Origin: Actinomycetota bacterium | GTDB lineage: Bacteria > Actinomycetota > CADDZG01 > JAHWKV01 | Direction: 5' to 3' | Assembly: GCA_019347725.1 (NCBI GenBank) | Contig: JAHWKV010000014.1 | Span: forward strand, 1 to 10,477 | DNA length: 10,477 bases | Shown: positions 1-6,887 of the stretch, piece after piece | Position numbering within the stretch: the first letter of the stretch is position 1 | Layout of the letters: each line of letters starts with the position of its first letter | Translations under genes and position numbers: made by a program | The notes under the pieces: generated by a model | Told to the model about the DNA's origin: nothing | Database searches by the model: none | Seen by the model: the letters and a program-made list of their open reading frames with translations, nothing else

Positions 1-1759
1 CCTCTCCAGCCTTGTTCAGCCGGTCCTGAAGCGGTGCGTAAAACGAGCTTACGACCGGCTCATAGAAACGCTTCCCTTCCGCGATCTCGTCGAGGTGCTC
101 CTCCATATCCGAGGTGAACTCGAAGTCCATGAAGTGGTCACCGAAGTACCGCAACAGAAAATCGCAGGTCACCTCGGCCGTGTCGGTAGCGTGGAACCTT
201 TTGTTCTGCACGCGCACAAAGTCACGTTTCTCGTCCATGAGTGTCGACATAATAGAGGCATACGTCGACGGCCGGCCGATCCCGCGCGACTCCAGCTCCT
301 TGATCAATGAGGCCTCGGTGTAGCGGGGCGGCGGTTGAGTGAAGTGCTGCTCGGGCTCGAGCTCCGTGAGCTTTAGGTCCTGCCCGGAGTCAAGCTCCGG
401 CAACCTTCGCATCTCCTCTTCCTCTTCGTCACGGCCTTCCCGGTACAGCTTCATGAAACCGTCAAAGCGCATCGTCGATCCGTTCGCCCGGAAAGTGTGG
501 ACCTCGGCGCCTGGGGTGGTCGGCGTAGCTACGATGTTGGCGGAAACCTTGTCGAACACGGCGGGCGCCATCAAGGACGCAACGGACCGCTTCCAGATCA
601 GCTCATAAACCTTGATCAGCGCGTCGGTGTCCCGTTTCTCGCCTTCCCTAATTACGCCCTCAATGTCCTGGGGCTGCCGCGCCAGTTCGGTGGGCCTTAT
701 GCACTCATGCGCCTCCTGGGCCCCCTTGGTCTTCTTCTCGTGATGCTTGTAGCGGCCCGCCCAGTAGTCGGCGCCGAACACGTCTTTGACCAGCTTCGCA
801 GCCTCGGACACCGCCTCCTGACTCATCGTGGTGGAATCGGTGCGCATATAGGTGATGAAGCCCCTCTCGTACAGCCGCTGGGCCAGCCCCATCGCGCGGC
901 GGCTGCCGATGCCGAGCTTTCGCGACGCCTCCATCTGGTAGCTCGACGTGATGAACGGCGCCGGCGGAACACGCTTGCTCTGAGAAGCCTTGACCTCCCC
1001 AACCTGCCAGTCGGCGCCGTCGAGTGCGGCCGCGATCGCGTCCGCTCGCAGCTGGTCGGCAATTCGGCTGCGCAGGTCCTCCGAGGAGTCCTTGCTGATC
1101 TTCGTGGGAACCTTCTGATCGCCGATCTGGACCAGAGTGGCTTTGAATCCTTCCCCGGCCAGCGTCTCTAGGAGCGCCTGCAACGTCCAGTACTCGACCG
1201 GCTCGAACGCCCCTATCTCCCGTTCGCGCTCGACGACCAGCCGTAGGGCCGGGCTCTGCACTCGGCCGGCCGACAGTCCGTAACGAATCTTGTGCCAGAC
1301 GAGCTGAGAAACCGGGTAGCCGACGAGACGGTCGATGCTGCGGCGAGCCTGCTGGGCGTCGACGAGCCGCTGGTCGATGGACCGCGGGGAGACGATCGCA
1401 TCGTTTACTGCGCGCTTGGTGATTTCCGTGAAAGTCACCCGTCTTTGCTTGTCCTCGGCAATATTGCAGGCCTGCACTATGTGCCAGGCAATTGCCTCAC
1501 CTTCACGGTCGTAGTCGGTGGCGAGATAGACAGCCTCGGCGCTACGGGCGGCCTTGGCTATAGAGGAGATGACCTTCTCTTTGTCCTCGTTGACCACGTA
1601 CTCCAACTCAAAATTGTGATCGACGTCCACGCCCAGCTTCTTGACGGGGAGATCGCGAACATGGCCAACGGACGCGAGGACCTTGAAGTCCTTGCCCAGA
1701 TACTTGGCAATAGTTTTGGCTTTGGCCGGCGATTCGACGACCATCAGTTTATGAGTCAT
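1..1759 (-). CDS. topA: DNA topoisomerase I (type IA), N-terminal 586 residues, 3' end outside window
   Basis: This enzyme relaxes negatively supercoiled DNA by cutting one strand through a 5'-phosphotyrosine link and passing the other strand. The frame is open from the ATG at 1759 to the left edge, giving residues 1-586. The protein begins MTHKLMVVESPAKAKT, the standard TOPRIM opening with catalytic Glu9. The Mg-binding acidic motif D82-Y-D84-R-E86-G-E reads DYDREGE and is followed by AIAWH. The active-site block GFITYMRTDST gives catalytic Tyr304, and AHECIRPTE around residue 350 and ESRGIGRPSTYAS further on are also family hallmarks. The visible part covers the whole catalytic core; the C-terminal DNA-binding repeats or basic tail are outside. 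ATG 1744 (MVVESPAKA) is an alternative start, but 1759 gives the usual family length before VESPAKA. No strong ribosome site is seen upstream. It is divergent from the DedA gene. Identity is near certain. Confidence 0.97.
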   Translation of the reverse strand, partial: MTHKLMVVESPAKAKTIAKYLGKDFKVLASVGHVRDLPVKKLGVDVDHNFELEYVVNEDKEKVISSIAKAARSAEAVYLATDYDREGEAIAWHIVQACNIAEDKQRRVTFTEITKRAVNDAIVSPRSIDQRLVDAQQARRSIDRLVGYPVSQLVWHKIRYGLSAGRVQSPALRLVVEREREIGAFEPVEYWTLQALLETLAGEGFKATLVQIGDQKVPTKISKDSSEDLRSRIADQLRADAIAAALDGADWQVGEVKASQSKRVPPAPFITSSYQMEASRKLGIGSRRAMGLAQRLYERGFITYMRTDSTTMSQEAVSEAAKLVKDVFGADYWAGRYKHHEKKTKGAQEAHECIRPTELARQPQDIEGVIREGEKRDTDALIKVYELIWKRSVASLMAPAVFDKVSANIVATPTTPGAEVHTFRANGSTMRFDGFMKLYREGRDEEEEEMRRLPELDSGQDLKLTELEPEQHFTQPPPRYTEASLIKELESRGIGRPSTYASIMSTLMDEKRDFVRVQNKRFHATDTAEVTCDFLLRYFGDHFMDFEFTSDMEEHLDEIAEGKRFYEPVVSSFYAPLQDRLNKAGE

Positions 1760-1770
1760 GACGGGAGCGC

Positions 1771-1799
1771 AGAGTGAATGGGTTTCTCGTTTCTGTCAA
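1771..1799 (-). promoter_or_regulatory. Possible topA promoter (-35 only convincing)
   Basis: Read on the minus strand, a perfect TTGACA lies at 1799-1794, 35 bases before the topA ATG. With 17-bp spacing the -10 position (1776-1771) reads CACTCT, a poor match to TATAAT. If real, transcription would begin only a few bases before the start codon, giving an almost leaderless message. That would fit the absence of a clear Shine-Dalgarno sequence and is common in Actinobacteria. Only the -35 is strong, so this is tentative. Confidence 0.25.
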
Positions 1800-1807
1800 C
1801 TAACGAT

Positions 1808-1826
1808 AGGCGACAAGCTTTCGCCT
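1808..1826. repeat. Inverted repeat in the topA/dedA divergent region
   Basis: AGGCGA at 1808-1813 is matched by TCGCCT at 1821-1826 with a 7-base spacer containing AAGCTT. It sits near the middle of the 119-bp region between two divergently transcribed genes, where an operator would be expected. It could equally be a weak hairpin or chance; nothing else in this gap is recognisable. Confidence 0.35.
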
Positions 1827-1878
1827 CATACTCTCACGGACTGAACTCCAATCCGGCACCGGCAGAAATGGATTACCC

Positions 1879-2523
1879 ATGGACCCAGCCTTTTCGGCCG
1901 TGATCAACCTTGCGGTAGCGGACCCGATCGCCGACTGGATCACCGAGACCATGCGGACGCTCGGCGCTCCCGGCGCAGGGTTGTTAATTGCTCTGGAGAA
2001 CCTTTTTCCCCCGTTACCCAGTGAGGCGATCCTCCCTTTCGCCGGCTTCGCCGCCAGCCGGGGCGCAATGAATCTATTGAGCGCGATCGCGTGGACCACA
2101 CTCGGCTCTGTAGTAGGTGCTCTGGTGCTATACCGGTTGGGTGCGGCCCTTGGGTACGATCGCATAGTCGCCATGGCCGTCAAGATCCCGCTGGTACGGG
2201 CATCCGATATCGAAACTACGGCCACTTGGTTCGACCGTCACGGGGTCAAGGCCGTTTTCTTCGGCCGCATGATTCCGCTATTTAGAAGCCTGATCTCGGT
2301 TCCGGCCGGCGTCCAGCGTATGGGATTGGGCCTTTTCGTAGCATTGACCGTAGCCGGCAGCCTCGTTTGGAATGCAGCCCTAATCCTGGCGGGATACTTT
2401 CTCGGCGCCAACTGGGCGGTTGTGCAAGGCTACATTGACGATGCATCCAAGGTGGTACTGGCCGTAGTTCTGCTGGCCACCGGCTACTTCATTTCATCCC
2501 GCCTGGTGCGGATGTTGAGATAG
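1879..2523 (+). CDS. DedA family (VTT/SNARE-associated) membrane protein
   Basis: This is a 214-residue polytopic membrane protein of the DedA family. Members support proton-dependent drug and alkali tolerance, and some are reported to recycle undecaprenyl phosphate across the membrane. The sequence shows the family hallmarks in order: the E40-N followed by FPPLPSE re-entrant segment ending at Glu49, then PFAG, and the basic motif GRMIPLFR with Arg130 and Arg136 followed by PAG. These two arginines correspond in position and number to the residues I recall as essential in E. coli YqjA/YghB. Hydrophobic stretches lie around 30-60, 65-90, 125-145, 150-176 and 190-208. The length is typical of the family. 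The ATG at 1879 has only a weak ribosome site. It is divergent from topA, and a hairpin follows the stop. The family is certain; the substrate cannot be assigned from sequence. Confidence 0.93.
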   Translation: MDPAFSAVINLAVADPIADWITETMRTLGAPGAGLLIALENLFPPLPSEAILPFAGFAASRGAMNLLSAIAWTTLGSVVGALVLYRLGAALGYDRIVAMAVKIPLVRASDIETTATWFDRHGVKAVFFGRMIPLFRSLISVPAGVQRMGLGLFVALTVAGSLVWNAALILAGYFLGANWAVVQGYIDDASKVVLAVVLLATGYFISSRLVRMLR

Positions 2524-2534
2524 CGGTTGATAGC

Positions 2535-2563
2535 GGCGCAGGGCGGTTCCGACCCTAGGCGCC
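2535..2563 (+). terminator. Hairpin after the DedA gene
   Basis: GGCGC-AGGG at 2535-2543 can pair with CCCT (2553-2556) and GCGCC (2559-2563), leaving a 2-base AG bulge and a 9-base loop. It begins 12 bases after the DedA stop codon and lies before the next ATG at 2619. No U-tract follows, so it is either a U-less terminator or a structure in the leader of the OB-fold gene. Confidence 0.4.
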
Positions 2564-2618
2564 GGTGAAACGGTAAAATGTAGTCACGGAACTGATTATT
2601 CATAGGAATGAAAATGTC

Positions 2619-2972
2619 ATGAGCATCCTTGATCGCTTACATGAAACGTCTGAAGAACTTCATAAGCAGCAAACTCTCGAGTGGTGCCGCGAGGTGCCTG
2701 GCGTCGATCACGCACAGGATTGTGAAGAGCACGCCCGCAGGAAGGTGGCCGGGATCGTCGAAGGCATCCGATTGATACCGACCAGCTCGTCCAACACCCT
2801 CGAAGTGACCATCTACGACGGTACTGATCGCATCGTTGGCGTGTGGCTCGGTCGCAAGTCCATTCCCGGAGTGAATCTCGGTTCGCATCTGATTTTGGAG
2901 GGCACCGTAGGATGCTTCCGGCCCGGGCCCCTTCAAATCATTAACCCCGCCTACGAATTACTCCCCGGATAA
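2619..2972 (+). CDS. OB-fold nucleic-acid-binding-type protein (Rv2694c-like)
   Basis: This is a small soluble protein of 117 residues. An N-terminal helical segment (about 1-40, charged, with Cys23 and Cys35) precedes a five-stranded OB-type domain (about 42-115). Visible hallmarks are the strand VAGIVEGIRL, the turn YDGTDRIVGVWLGR (residues 66-79), IPGVNLGSHLILEG, and the C-terminal NPAYEL. This pattern matches the actinobacterial OB-fold proteins encoded beside the ceoBC potassium genes. The fold normally binds single-stranded nucleic acid or another protein; no specific role is established to my knowledge. AGGAA at 2604-2608 is a good ribosome site 10 bases before the ATG. The stop codon lies inside the convergent ceoC gene, a 15-bp tail-to-tail overlap. 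Confidence in the gene is high; the function is unknown. Confidence 0.85.
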   Translation: MSILDRLHETSEELHKQQTLEWCREVPGVDHAQDCEEHARRKVAGIVEGIRLIPTSSSNTLEVTIYDGTDRIVGVWLGRKSIPGVNLGSHLILEGTVGCFRPGPLQIINPAYELLPG

Positions 2973-3662
2973 CTCCGAAGAAGCCTCTAGTTGCGCCTCA
3001 TGGGGCATCGACAGCAGTTTCTTGATGTCGTCCTGGTTGCCCGAACCGGCCAGAGCAAGGATCTCATCCCCGACCATAAGCGGGGTCTCCGATCGCGGCG
3101 CCACCACGTGACCCCCCCTGATGATGGCGACGATTGCGCATTCTCTAGGTAGCGTCAGCTCCGCCAAAACTTTACCGACAGCCGGAGAGTCCTCTGCCAG
3201 CGTCACCTCCACCAGCAGGACTTTGCCCTGCTCCAGACGCAGCAGGGTGACCAACTCTCCCACGATAACGGCCTCCTCGACCAGTGAGGTCAACAGGTGA
3301 GGGGGGCTGACCGCTGCATCGACTCCCCACGACTCGTTGAAGAGCCACTCGTTGTTGGGATGATTCACGCGGGCTACCACGCGCCCTATGCCGAATTCCT
3401 GCTTAGCCAGTAGGGAGGCAACAAGATTAACCTTGTCGTCACCGGTGGCCGCCACCATGACGTCGCATGAGGCCAAGCCGGCTCCCTTGAGGTTCAATGG
3501 TTCGGCCGCATCGGCCAGAACCCAGGTGCACGGAATCGTTGACGACTTGCTCTGGACGAGCTCATGGTTTCTGTCGATCAAAATCACCGTGTGCCCCAGA
3601 CGAAGCAGGTCCCGGGCCATAAACTGGCCGACGTTTCCGGCCCCGGCAATCGCAATCTTCAT
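2958..3662 (-). CDS. ceoC: TrkA-type RCK potassium uptake regulator (CeoC-like)
   Basis: This is a cytosolic RCK (regulator of K+ conductance) subunit of 234 residues, the second gene of a two-gene operon. The Rossmann RCK_N domain occupies about 1-120: the nucleotide motif is GAGNVG (7-12), with acidic Asp30 at the end of strand 2 as expected for NAD(H), and the core segment VMVAATGDDKVN is typical of TrkA. An RCK_C domain follows at about 145-212 (VLLVEVTLAEDSPAVGK, then VGDEILALAG). A polar, acidic tail of about 20 residues ends the protein. RCK proteins assemble into rings that gate K+ channels or transporters in response to NAD(H), ATP or c-di-AMP. The ATG at 3662 overlaps the ceoB stop in ATGA, so translation is coupled. 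No TrkH/KtrB channel gene is present in the window. The family call is secure; the ligand and partner are inferred. Confidence 0.93.
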   Translation of the reverse strand: MKIAIAGAGNVGQFMARDLLRLGHTVILIDRNHELVQSKSSTIPCTWVLADAAEPLNLKGAGLASCDVMVAATGDDKVNLVASLLAKQEFGIGRVVARVNHPNNEWLFNESWGVDAAVSPPHLLTSLVEEAVIVGELVTLLRLEQGKVLLVEVTLAEDSPAVGKVLAELTLPRECAIVAIIRGGHVVAPRSETPLMVGDEILALAGSGNQDDIKKLLSMPHEAQLEASSELSGE

Positions 3663-4324
3663 ACGATCGCCTCTTTAAAACCAAGGTGCTCTTCCAACTC
3701 GCTCAGCGCGGAGCGCAGAACCGCAAGATGCAGGAAATCACCCTCCTGGATAATCGTCTTGACGTCGGGGATCTGCGTTGACCCGAAACGCGTCAGGGCG
3801 ACCAGCCGGGCCTTGCCCGGGTCGCGCAAGTCCTCGATGGGCCGGCCGATGAAAGGCGGCGGCGCTGGAATGCCTATCACTACCACCTCGCCGGAACCAA
3901 CCGTCCACTCCACCGACTCGGCGGTGGGCATAACCCGAGCCAGTATCTGATCGGTGGCCCACGCCACGGTGCCGACCGTGCTGATGCCTAGACGTTCGTA
4001 CATCTGCGCTCGGCGCGGGTCGTAGATCAACGCCACGACCTTATCTACGTTGTAGTGCTCCTTGGCGATGCGAGCCGAGACTATATTGGTGTTGTCGCCG
4101 CGCGTCACCGAGGCAAAGATCTGCGCTTCCCGGATTCCGGCCTCCTCGAGTATCTGGCGGTCGAAACCGACTCCGAGAAATTGCTTGCCGCTAAATCCCG
4201 GTAAGATGCGCTCCTTAAAAGCACTCTCGTCCTTATCGATGATCGCAACGGTGAATCCGCGCCCTTCGAGAGCTCGCGCCAACTCGGCCCCGACCCGGCC
4301 ACAACCGACTATTACCGCATGCAT
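3659..4324 (-). CDS. ceoB: TrkA-type RCK potassium uptake regulator (CeoB-like)
   Basis: This is a cytosolic RCK protein of 221 residues and the first gene of the ceoB-ceoC operon. RCK_N covers about 1-125, with nucleotide motif GCGRVG (7-12), acidic Asp30 after strand 2, the typical FASVTRGDNTNI segment (70-81), and IYDPRRAQMYERLG (100-113). RCK_C follows at about 140-205, including RPIEDLRDPG and the closing EGDFLHLAV. Together with CeoC it provides two different single-RCK subunits, which in ring assemblies can form a hetero-octamer. The first in-frame codon upstream of the ATG at 4324 that matters is a TGA (4330-4328), so this start is well bounded; the upstream ribosome site is weak. It is divergent from the KimA-like permease across 159 bp. 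Identity is secure at family level. Confidence 0.93.
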   Translation of the reverse strand: MHAVIVGCGRVGAELARALEGRGFTVAIIDKDESAFKERILPGFSGKQFLGVGFDRQILEEAGIREAQIFASVTRGDNTNIVSARIAKEHYNVDKVVALIYDPRRAQMYERLGISTVGTVAWATDQILARVMPTAESVEWTVGSGEVVVIGIPAPPPFIGRPIEDLRDPGKARLVALTRFGSTQIPDVKTIIQEGDFLHLAVLRSALSELEEHLGFKEAIV

Positions 4325-4483
4325 GTGTCAAAAATAACCCAGTTGCAGGCCGGATCCCTAACTTCTAGCTGCAACGATTAATATCTGCGGTGTTCGGGCG
4401 GCGTCCCAGTCCCTCCGAAACCGAAAAAGAGACGGCCGGGTCCAAACACTGATCGAATTTGCCCGCGGGCATAGGATCGTCGA
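4325..4483. promoter_or_regulatory. Divergent control region between ceoB and the KimA-like permease
   Basis: These 159 bp must hold the promoters for both the ceoBC operon (minus) and the permease (plus). A perfect 7-bp inverted repeat, GTTGCAG at 4342-4348 and CTGCAAC at 4369-4375, lies within about 20-50 bases of the ceoB start. A perfect GC palindrome, GCCCGCGGGC, occupies 4461-4470 just before the permease ribosome site AGGA (4473-4476). I see no convincing -35/-10 pair on either strand and no c-di-AMP (ydaO) riboswitch consensus. The location makes operator function plausible but unproven. Confidence 0.45.
4342..4375. repeat. Inverted repeat GTTGCAG-N20-CTGCAAC upstream of ceoB
   Basis: The two perfect 7-base arms are separated by 20 bases, with centres 27 bp apart. 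It could be a split operator that loads a dimer on nearly the same face spaced by two to three helical turns, or a stem in the ceoB leader transcript. A chance match cannot be excluded. Confidence 0.35.
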
Positions 4484-6871
4484 GTGAATCGAATCTTCAA
4501 GCGAGTCTTTTTGGGTCGGCCCCTGTCGACGCACTCGGAGCTACAGCACCGGCTACCCAAACGGACTGCATTGGCGGTCTTTTCCTCCGACGCCCTGTCC
4601 TCCACCGCCTATGCCACCGACGAGATTCTGCTCATCCTGCTGGCGGGAGGTGCTGCGGCGATGGCTTTTTCCACCCCGGTGGCGCTGTCCGTCCTGCTGG
4701 TACTGGGAGTGGTCATCTTCTCCTACCGGCTGACCGTCCGAGCGTATCCGCAGGGCGGCGGCGCCTACAAGGTCGCCCGCGACAACTTGGGGATAGCGCC
4801 GGGCTTGATAGCCGCCTCGGCACTGCTGGTCGATTACGTGCTGACGGTTTCGGTGAGCATCGCGGCCGGCGTGGCGGCTGTGGGCGCCGCGTTTCCGGAA
4901 CTTAGAGACAGCGATGTGGGCATTGCGCTGGGTGCAGTCTGCTTGATCGCCGCACTCAACCTCAGAGGAGTCAAGGAGTCCGGGACGATATTCGCCATAC
5001 CGACCTACGGATTCATTCTCGCCATGGGGACCATGATCGTCATCGGGCTGATACGCGCATCCACCGGTGAGCTGAGTCCAAACCCACCTTTTGAGTTCGA
5101 TGTGGTGCAACCGGTTACGATTTTCCTCGTTCTGCGCGCCTTCGCCTCAGGCTCCACCGCGTTGACCGGTATCGAGGCGATCTCCGACGGCGTTCCGGCC
5201 TTTAGGCCCCCTGAATCCCGAAACGCCGCGCAAACGCTACTAATTCTGGGCGTCGTGCTCGGAAGTTTGTTCTTGGGCATTACGTTCTTGTCCAAGGCGA
5301 TCAACGTGAATCCCATGCTCATTGAGGACGGCGCCACGGTCACTTCGCAGATTGCCCGCGGGGTTTTCGGCGGAGGACATCCGATGTTCTATGTGGTCCA
5401 GGCGTTCATCGCGGCCATCCTTTTTTTGGCCGCCAATACCGCTTACGCCGACTTCCCGCGAATAGCATCCATCCTCGCCAAAGACCGCTACCTGCCCAGA
5501 GGGCTTAGCCAGCGGGGCGCACGCTTGGCCTTTTCCAACGGGATCCTGATCCTCAGCCTGGTCGCCGCCGGCGTGCTGATCAATTACGACGCCGACGTAC
5601 ATCAAATAGTGCCTTTGTACGTCCTCGGAGTATTTACGAGCTTCACCCTCTCGCAGACCGGAATGGTGAAGCGCACCCTGAATCTACGCCGCAAGGCCGT
5701 TGAGCTCGGTAAGCCACCCGACCCGGCTTGGCGATCGAAGGCGGTTATCAGCAGTTTTGGAGCACTTACAACGTGCGTTGCGTTAGTGATCGTAGGCGTG
5801 ACCAAGTTTTTGAGCCCCGTAGCGCCCGGCGAAGAGGGGGGTTTCAGGGGCGGGGCGTGGCAGGTGATGCTGTTGATCCCCACGCTGGCGTGGCTTCTGT
5901 GGAGGATTCATCTGCATTACGTACACGTTGAGGACAGTCTGGAGTTCGACGGAGAGCTACCGCGGATGAAAAGCGAAAAGGTCGTCATGGTTCTCTCGCG
6001 CTTTAGGGGCGCAACCAAGGCTCTGGCCTTCGCCAGGACCATTGCGCCGACCGAGCTGAGGGCGGTGGCCTTTCGCTGCTCCGAGCAGCGCCTGGCGGAT
6101 CTGAGGAATCGCTGGGCGCAGTTGGGCGTGGCCACCCCGATCGAGCCCGTAGGCAATTCGGTAGAAGACATAGTTAAGTTCGTCGACTCCATGAACCCGA
6201 CCTCGGAAGAACCGGTAACGCTGATCTTCCCCGACCCGCACTATCCCACCTGGCTGGGACAGTTCCTTAACAACCGCGAGTCACTGAAATTGAAGAAGGC
6301 ATTCCTATTCAAAAGCGGCACGGTGCTGGTGAGCATCCCTCACGATCCCGTCGCCGAACCGGAGCCCCGGCGGCTCCAGGCACCGGGACGACTGGCGCTC
6401 GTGGTGGTGGTATCTACCCTCAATAAGGCCACGGTCAGGGCCGTGCGCTATGCACAGTCGCTCAACCCGTCGGAGCTAAAGGCAATGAGCATTCAAGTCG
6501 AGGCGGCGACTACGGCCCATCTAACCGAACAGTGGGGCCGCTCCGGGCTTACGGTGCCGCTGGAGATAGTCGACTCGCCGTTCAGGGATTTAGTCGAGCC
6601 GCTGAAGCGGGAACTGCGCGCCCTGGGTCCCAACCCCAACGATGCGATAGGCGTGGTGGTACCCGAGTTCGTCGTCCAGCACTGGTGGCAAGCCTTACTG
6701 CATACACAGACCGCCTTCTTCATCAAGGCCGCCTTGCTGTTCGAGCCCGAGATCATAGTTATCAACGTTCCGCTGCGGGTACACCCGCCGAAGCGGAAGG
6801 AAAGGCACGGAGACGGGCCCGAGCCAAAGGACCAAGGCGTAGAAGTCACGCCGCCGCACACCCCAAGGTGA
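4484..6871 (+). CDS. APC-superfamily permease, KimA/KUP-like probable K+ importer with duplicated C-terminal domain
   Basis: This is a 795-residue membrane transporter with a GTG start and AGGA ribosome site at 4473-4476. The N-terminal half (about 29-475) has roughly twelve membrane segments and opens with GRPLSTHSEL and ALAVFSSDALSSTAYATDE, typical of KimA-type proteins. Residues Asp36, Tyr43, Asp117, Tyr118 and Ser125 fall at the same numbers as the K+-site residues I recall from the Bacillus subtilis KimA structure, with GSTALTG (223-229) and Tyr379 near other site positions. Such proteins are H+/K+ symporters, although databases often label them amino acid permeases. The cytoplasmic part holds two related USP-like domains, about 495-620 and 634-767, each ending in a W...LL/LF...V.VP pattern; KimA is about 607 residues with one. 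A charged tail follows. The permease is divergent from ceoBC. Family confidence is high; K+ as substrate is a strong inference, and an amino acid substrate remains possible. Confidence 0.9.
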   Translation: MNRIFKRVFLGRPLSTHSELQHRLPKRTALAVFSSDALSSTAYATDEILLILLAGGAAAMAFSTPVALSVLLVLGVVIFSYRLTVRAYPQGGGAYKVARDNLGIAPGLIAASALLVDYVLTVSVSIAAGVAAVGAAFPELRDSDVGIALGAVCLIAALNLRGVKESGTIFAIPTYGFILAMGTMIVIGLIRASTGELSPNPPFEFDVVQPVTIFLVLRAFASGSTALTGIEAISDGVPAFRPPESRNAAQTLLILGVVLGSLFLGITFLSKAINVNPMLIEDGATVTSQIARGVFGGGHPMFYVVQAFIAAILFLAANTAYADFPRIASILAKDRYLPRGLSQRGARLAFSNGILILSLVAAGVLINYDADVHQIVPLYVLGVFTSFTLSQTGMVKRTLNLRRKAVELGKPPDPAWRSKAVISSFGALTTCVALVIVGVTKFLSPVAPGEEGGFRGGAWQVMLLIPTLAWLLWRIHLHYVHVEDSLEFDGELPRMKSEKVVMVLSRFRGATKALAFARTIAPTELRAVAFRCSEQRLADLRNRWAQLGVATPIEPVGNSVEDIVKFVDSMNPTSEEPVTLIFPDPHYPTWLGQFLNNRESLKLKKAFLFKSGTVLVSIPHDPVAEPEPRRLQAPGRLALVVVVSTLNKATVRAVRYAQSLNPSELKAMSIQVEAATTAHLTEQWGRSGLTVPLEIVDSPFRDLVEPLKRELRALGPNPNDAIGVVVPEFVVQHWWQALLHTQTAFFIKAALLFEPEIIVINVPLRVHPPKRKERHGDGPEPKDQGVEVTPPHTPR

Positions 6872-6882
6872 GCGGCGGCGTG
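6847..6882. terminator. Perfect 11-bp hairpin between convergent permease and hppA
   Basis: CACGCCGCCGC (6847-6857) pairs perfectly with GCGGCGGCGTG (6872-6882), leaving a 14-base loop. The loop contains the permease stop codon TGA (6869-6871), and the right arm ends 5 bases from the hppA stop. The position between two convergent genes suggests a shared bidirectional terminator. There is no U-tract on either side, which is common for GC-rich actinobacterial terminators but weakens the call. Confidence 0.6.
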
Positions 6883-6887
6883 AGCTG

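Noticed and set aside
497..1171. Long plus-strand open frame of 224 codons opposite topA
   Set aside because: It is antisense to the conserved topA catalytic core, and its translation is arginine/leucine-rich with no motif; it is a GC-driven shadow frame.
1500..1516. Tyr83 in the topA acidic motif (DYDREGE)
   Set aside because: The middle position varies among type IA enzymes (Leu in E. coli, for example), so the catalytic acidic residues are intact and this is not a defect.
2571..2580. TAAAAT as a -10 element for the OB-fold gene
   Set aside because: There is no acceptable -35 hexamer at 16-18 bp upstream, so the match is not enough to call a promoter.
4325..4483. c-di-AMP riboswitch ahead of the KimA-like gene, as in Bacillus
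   Set aside because: The conserved ydaO riboswitch blocks are not visible and the leader is too short and divergent to support one.
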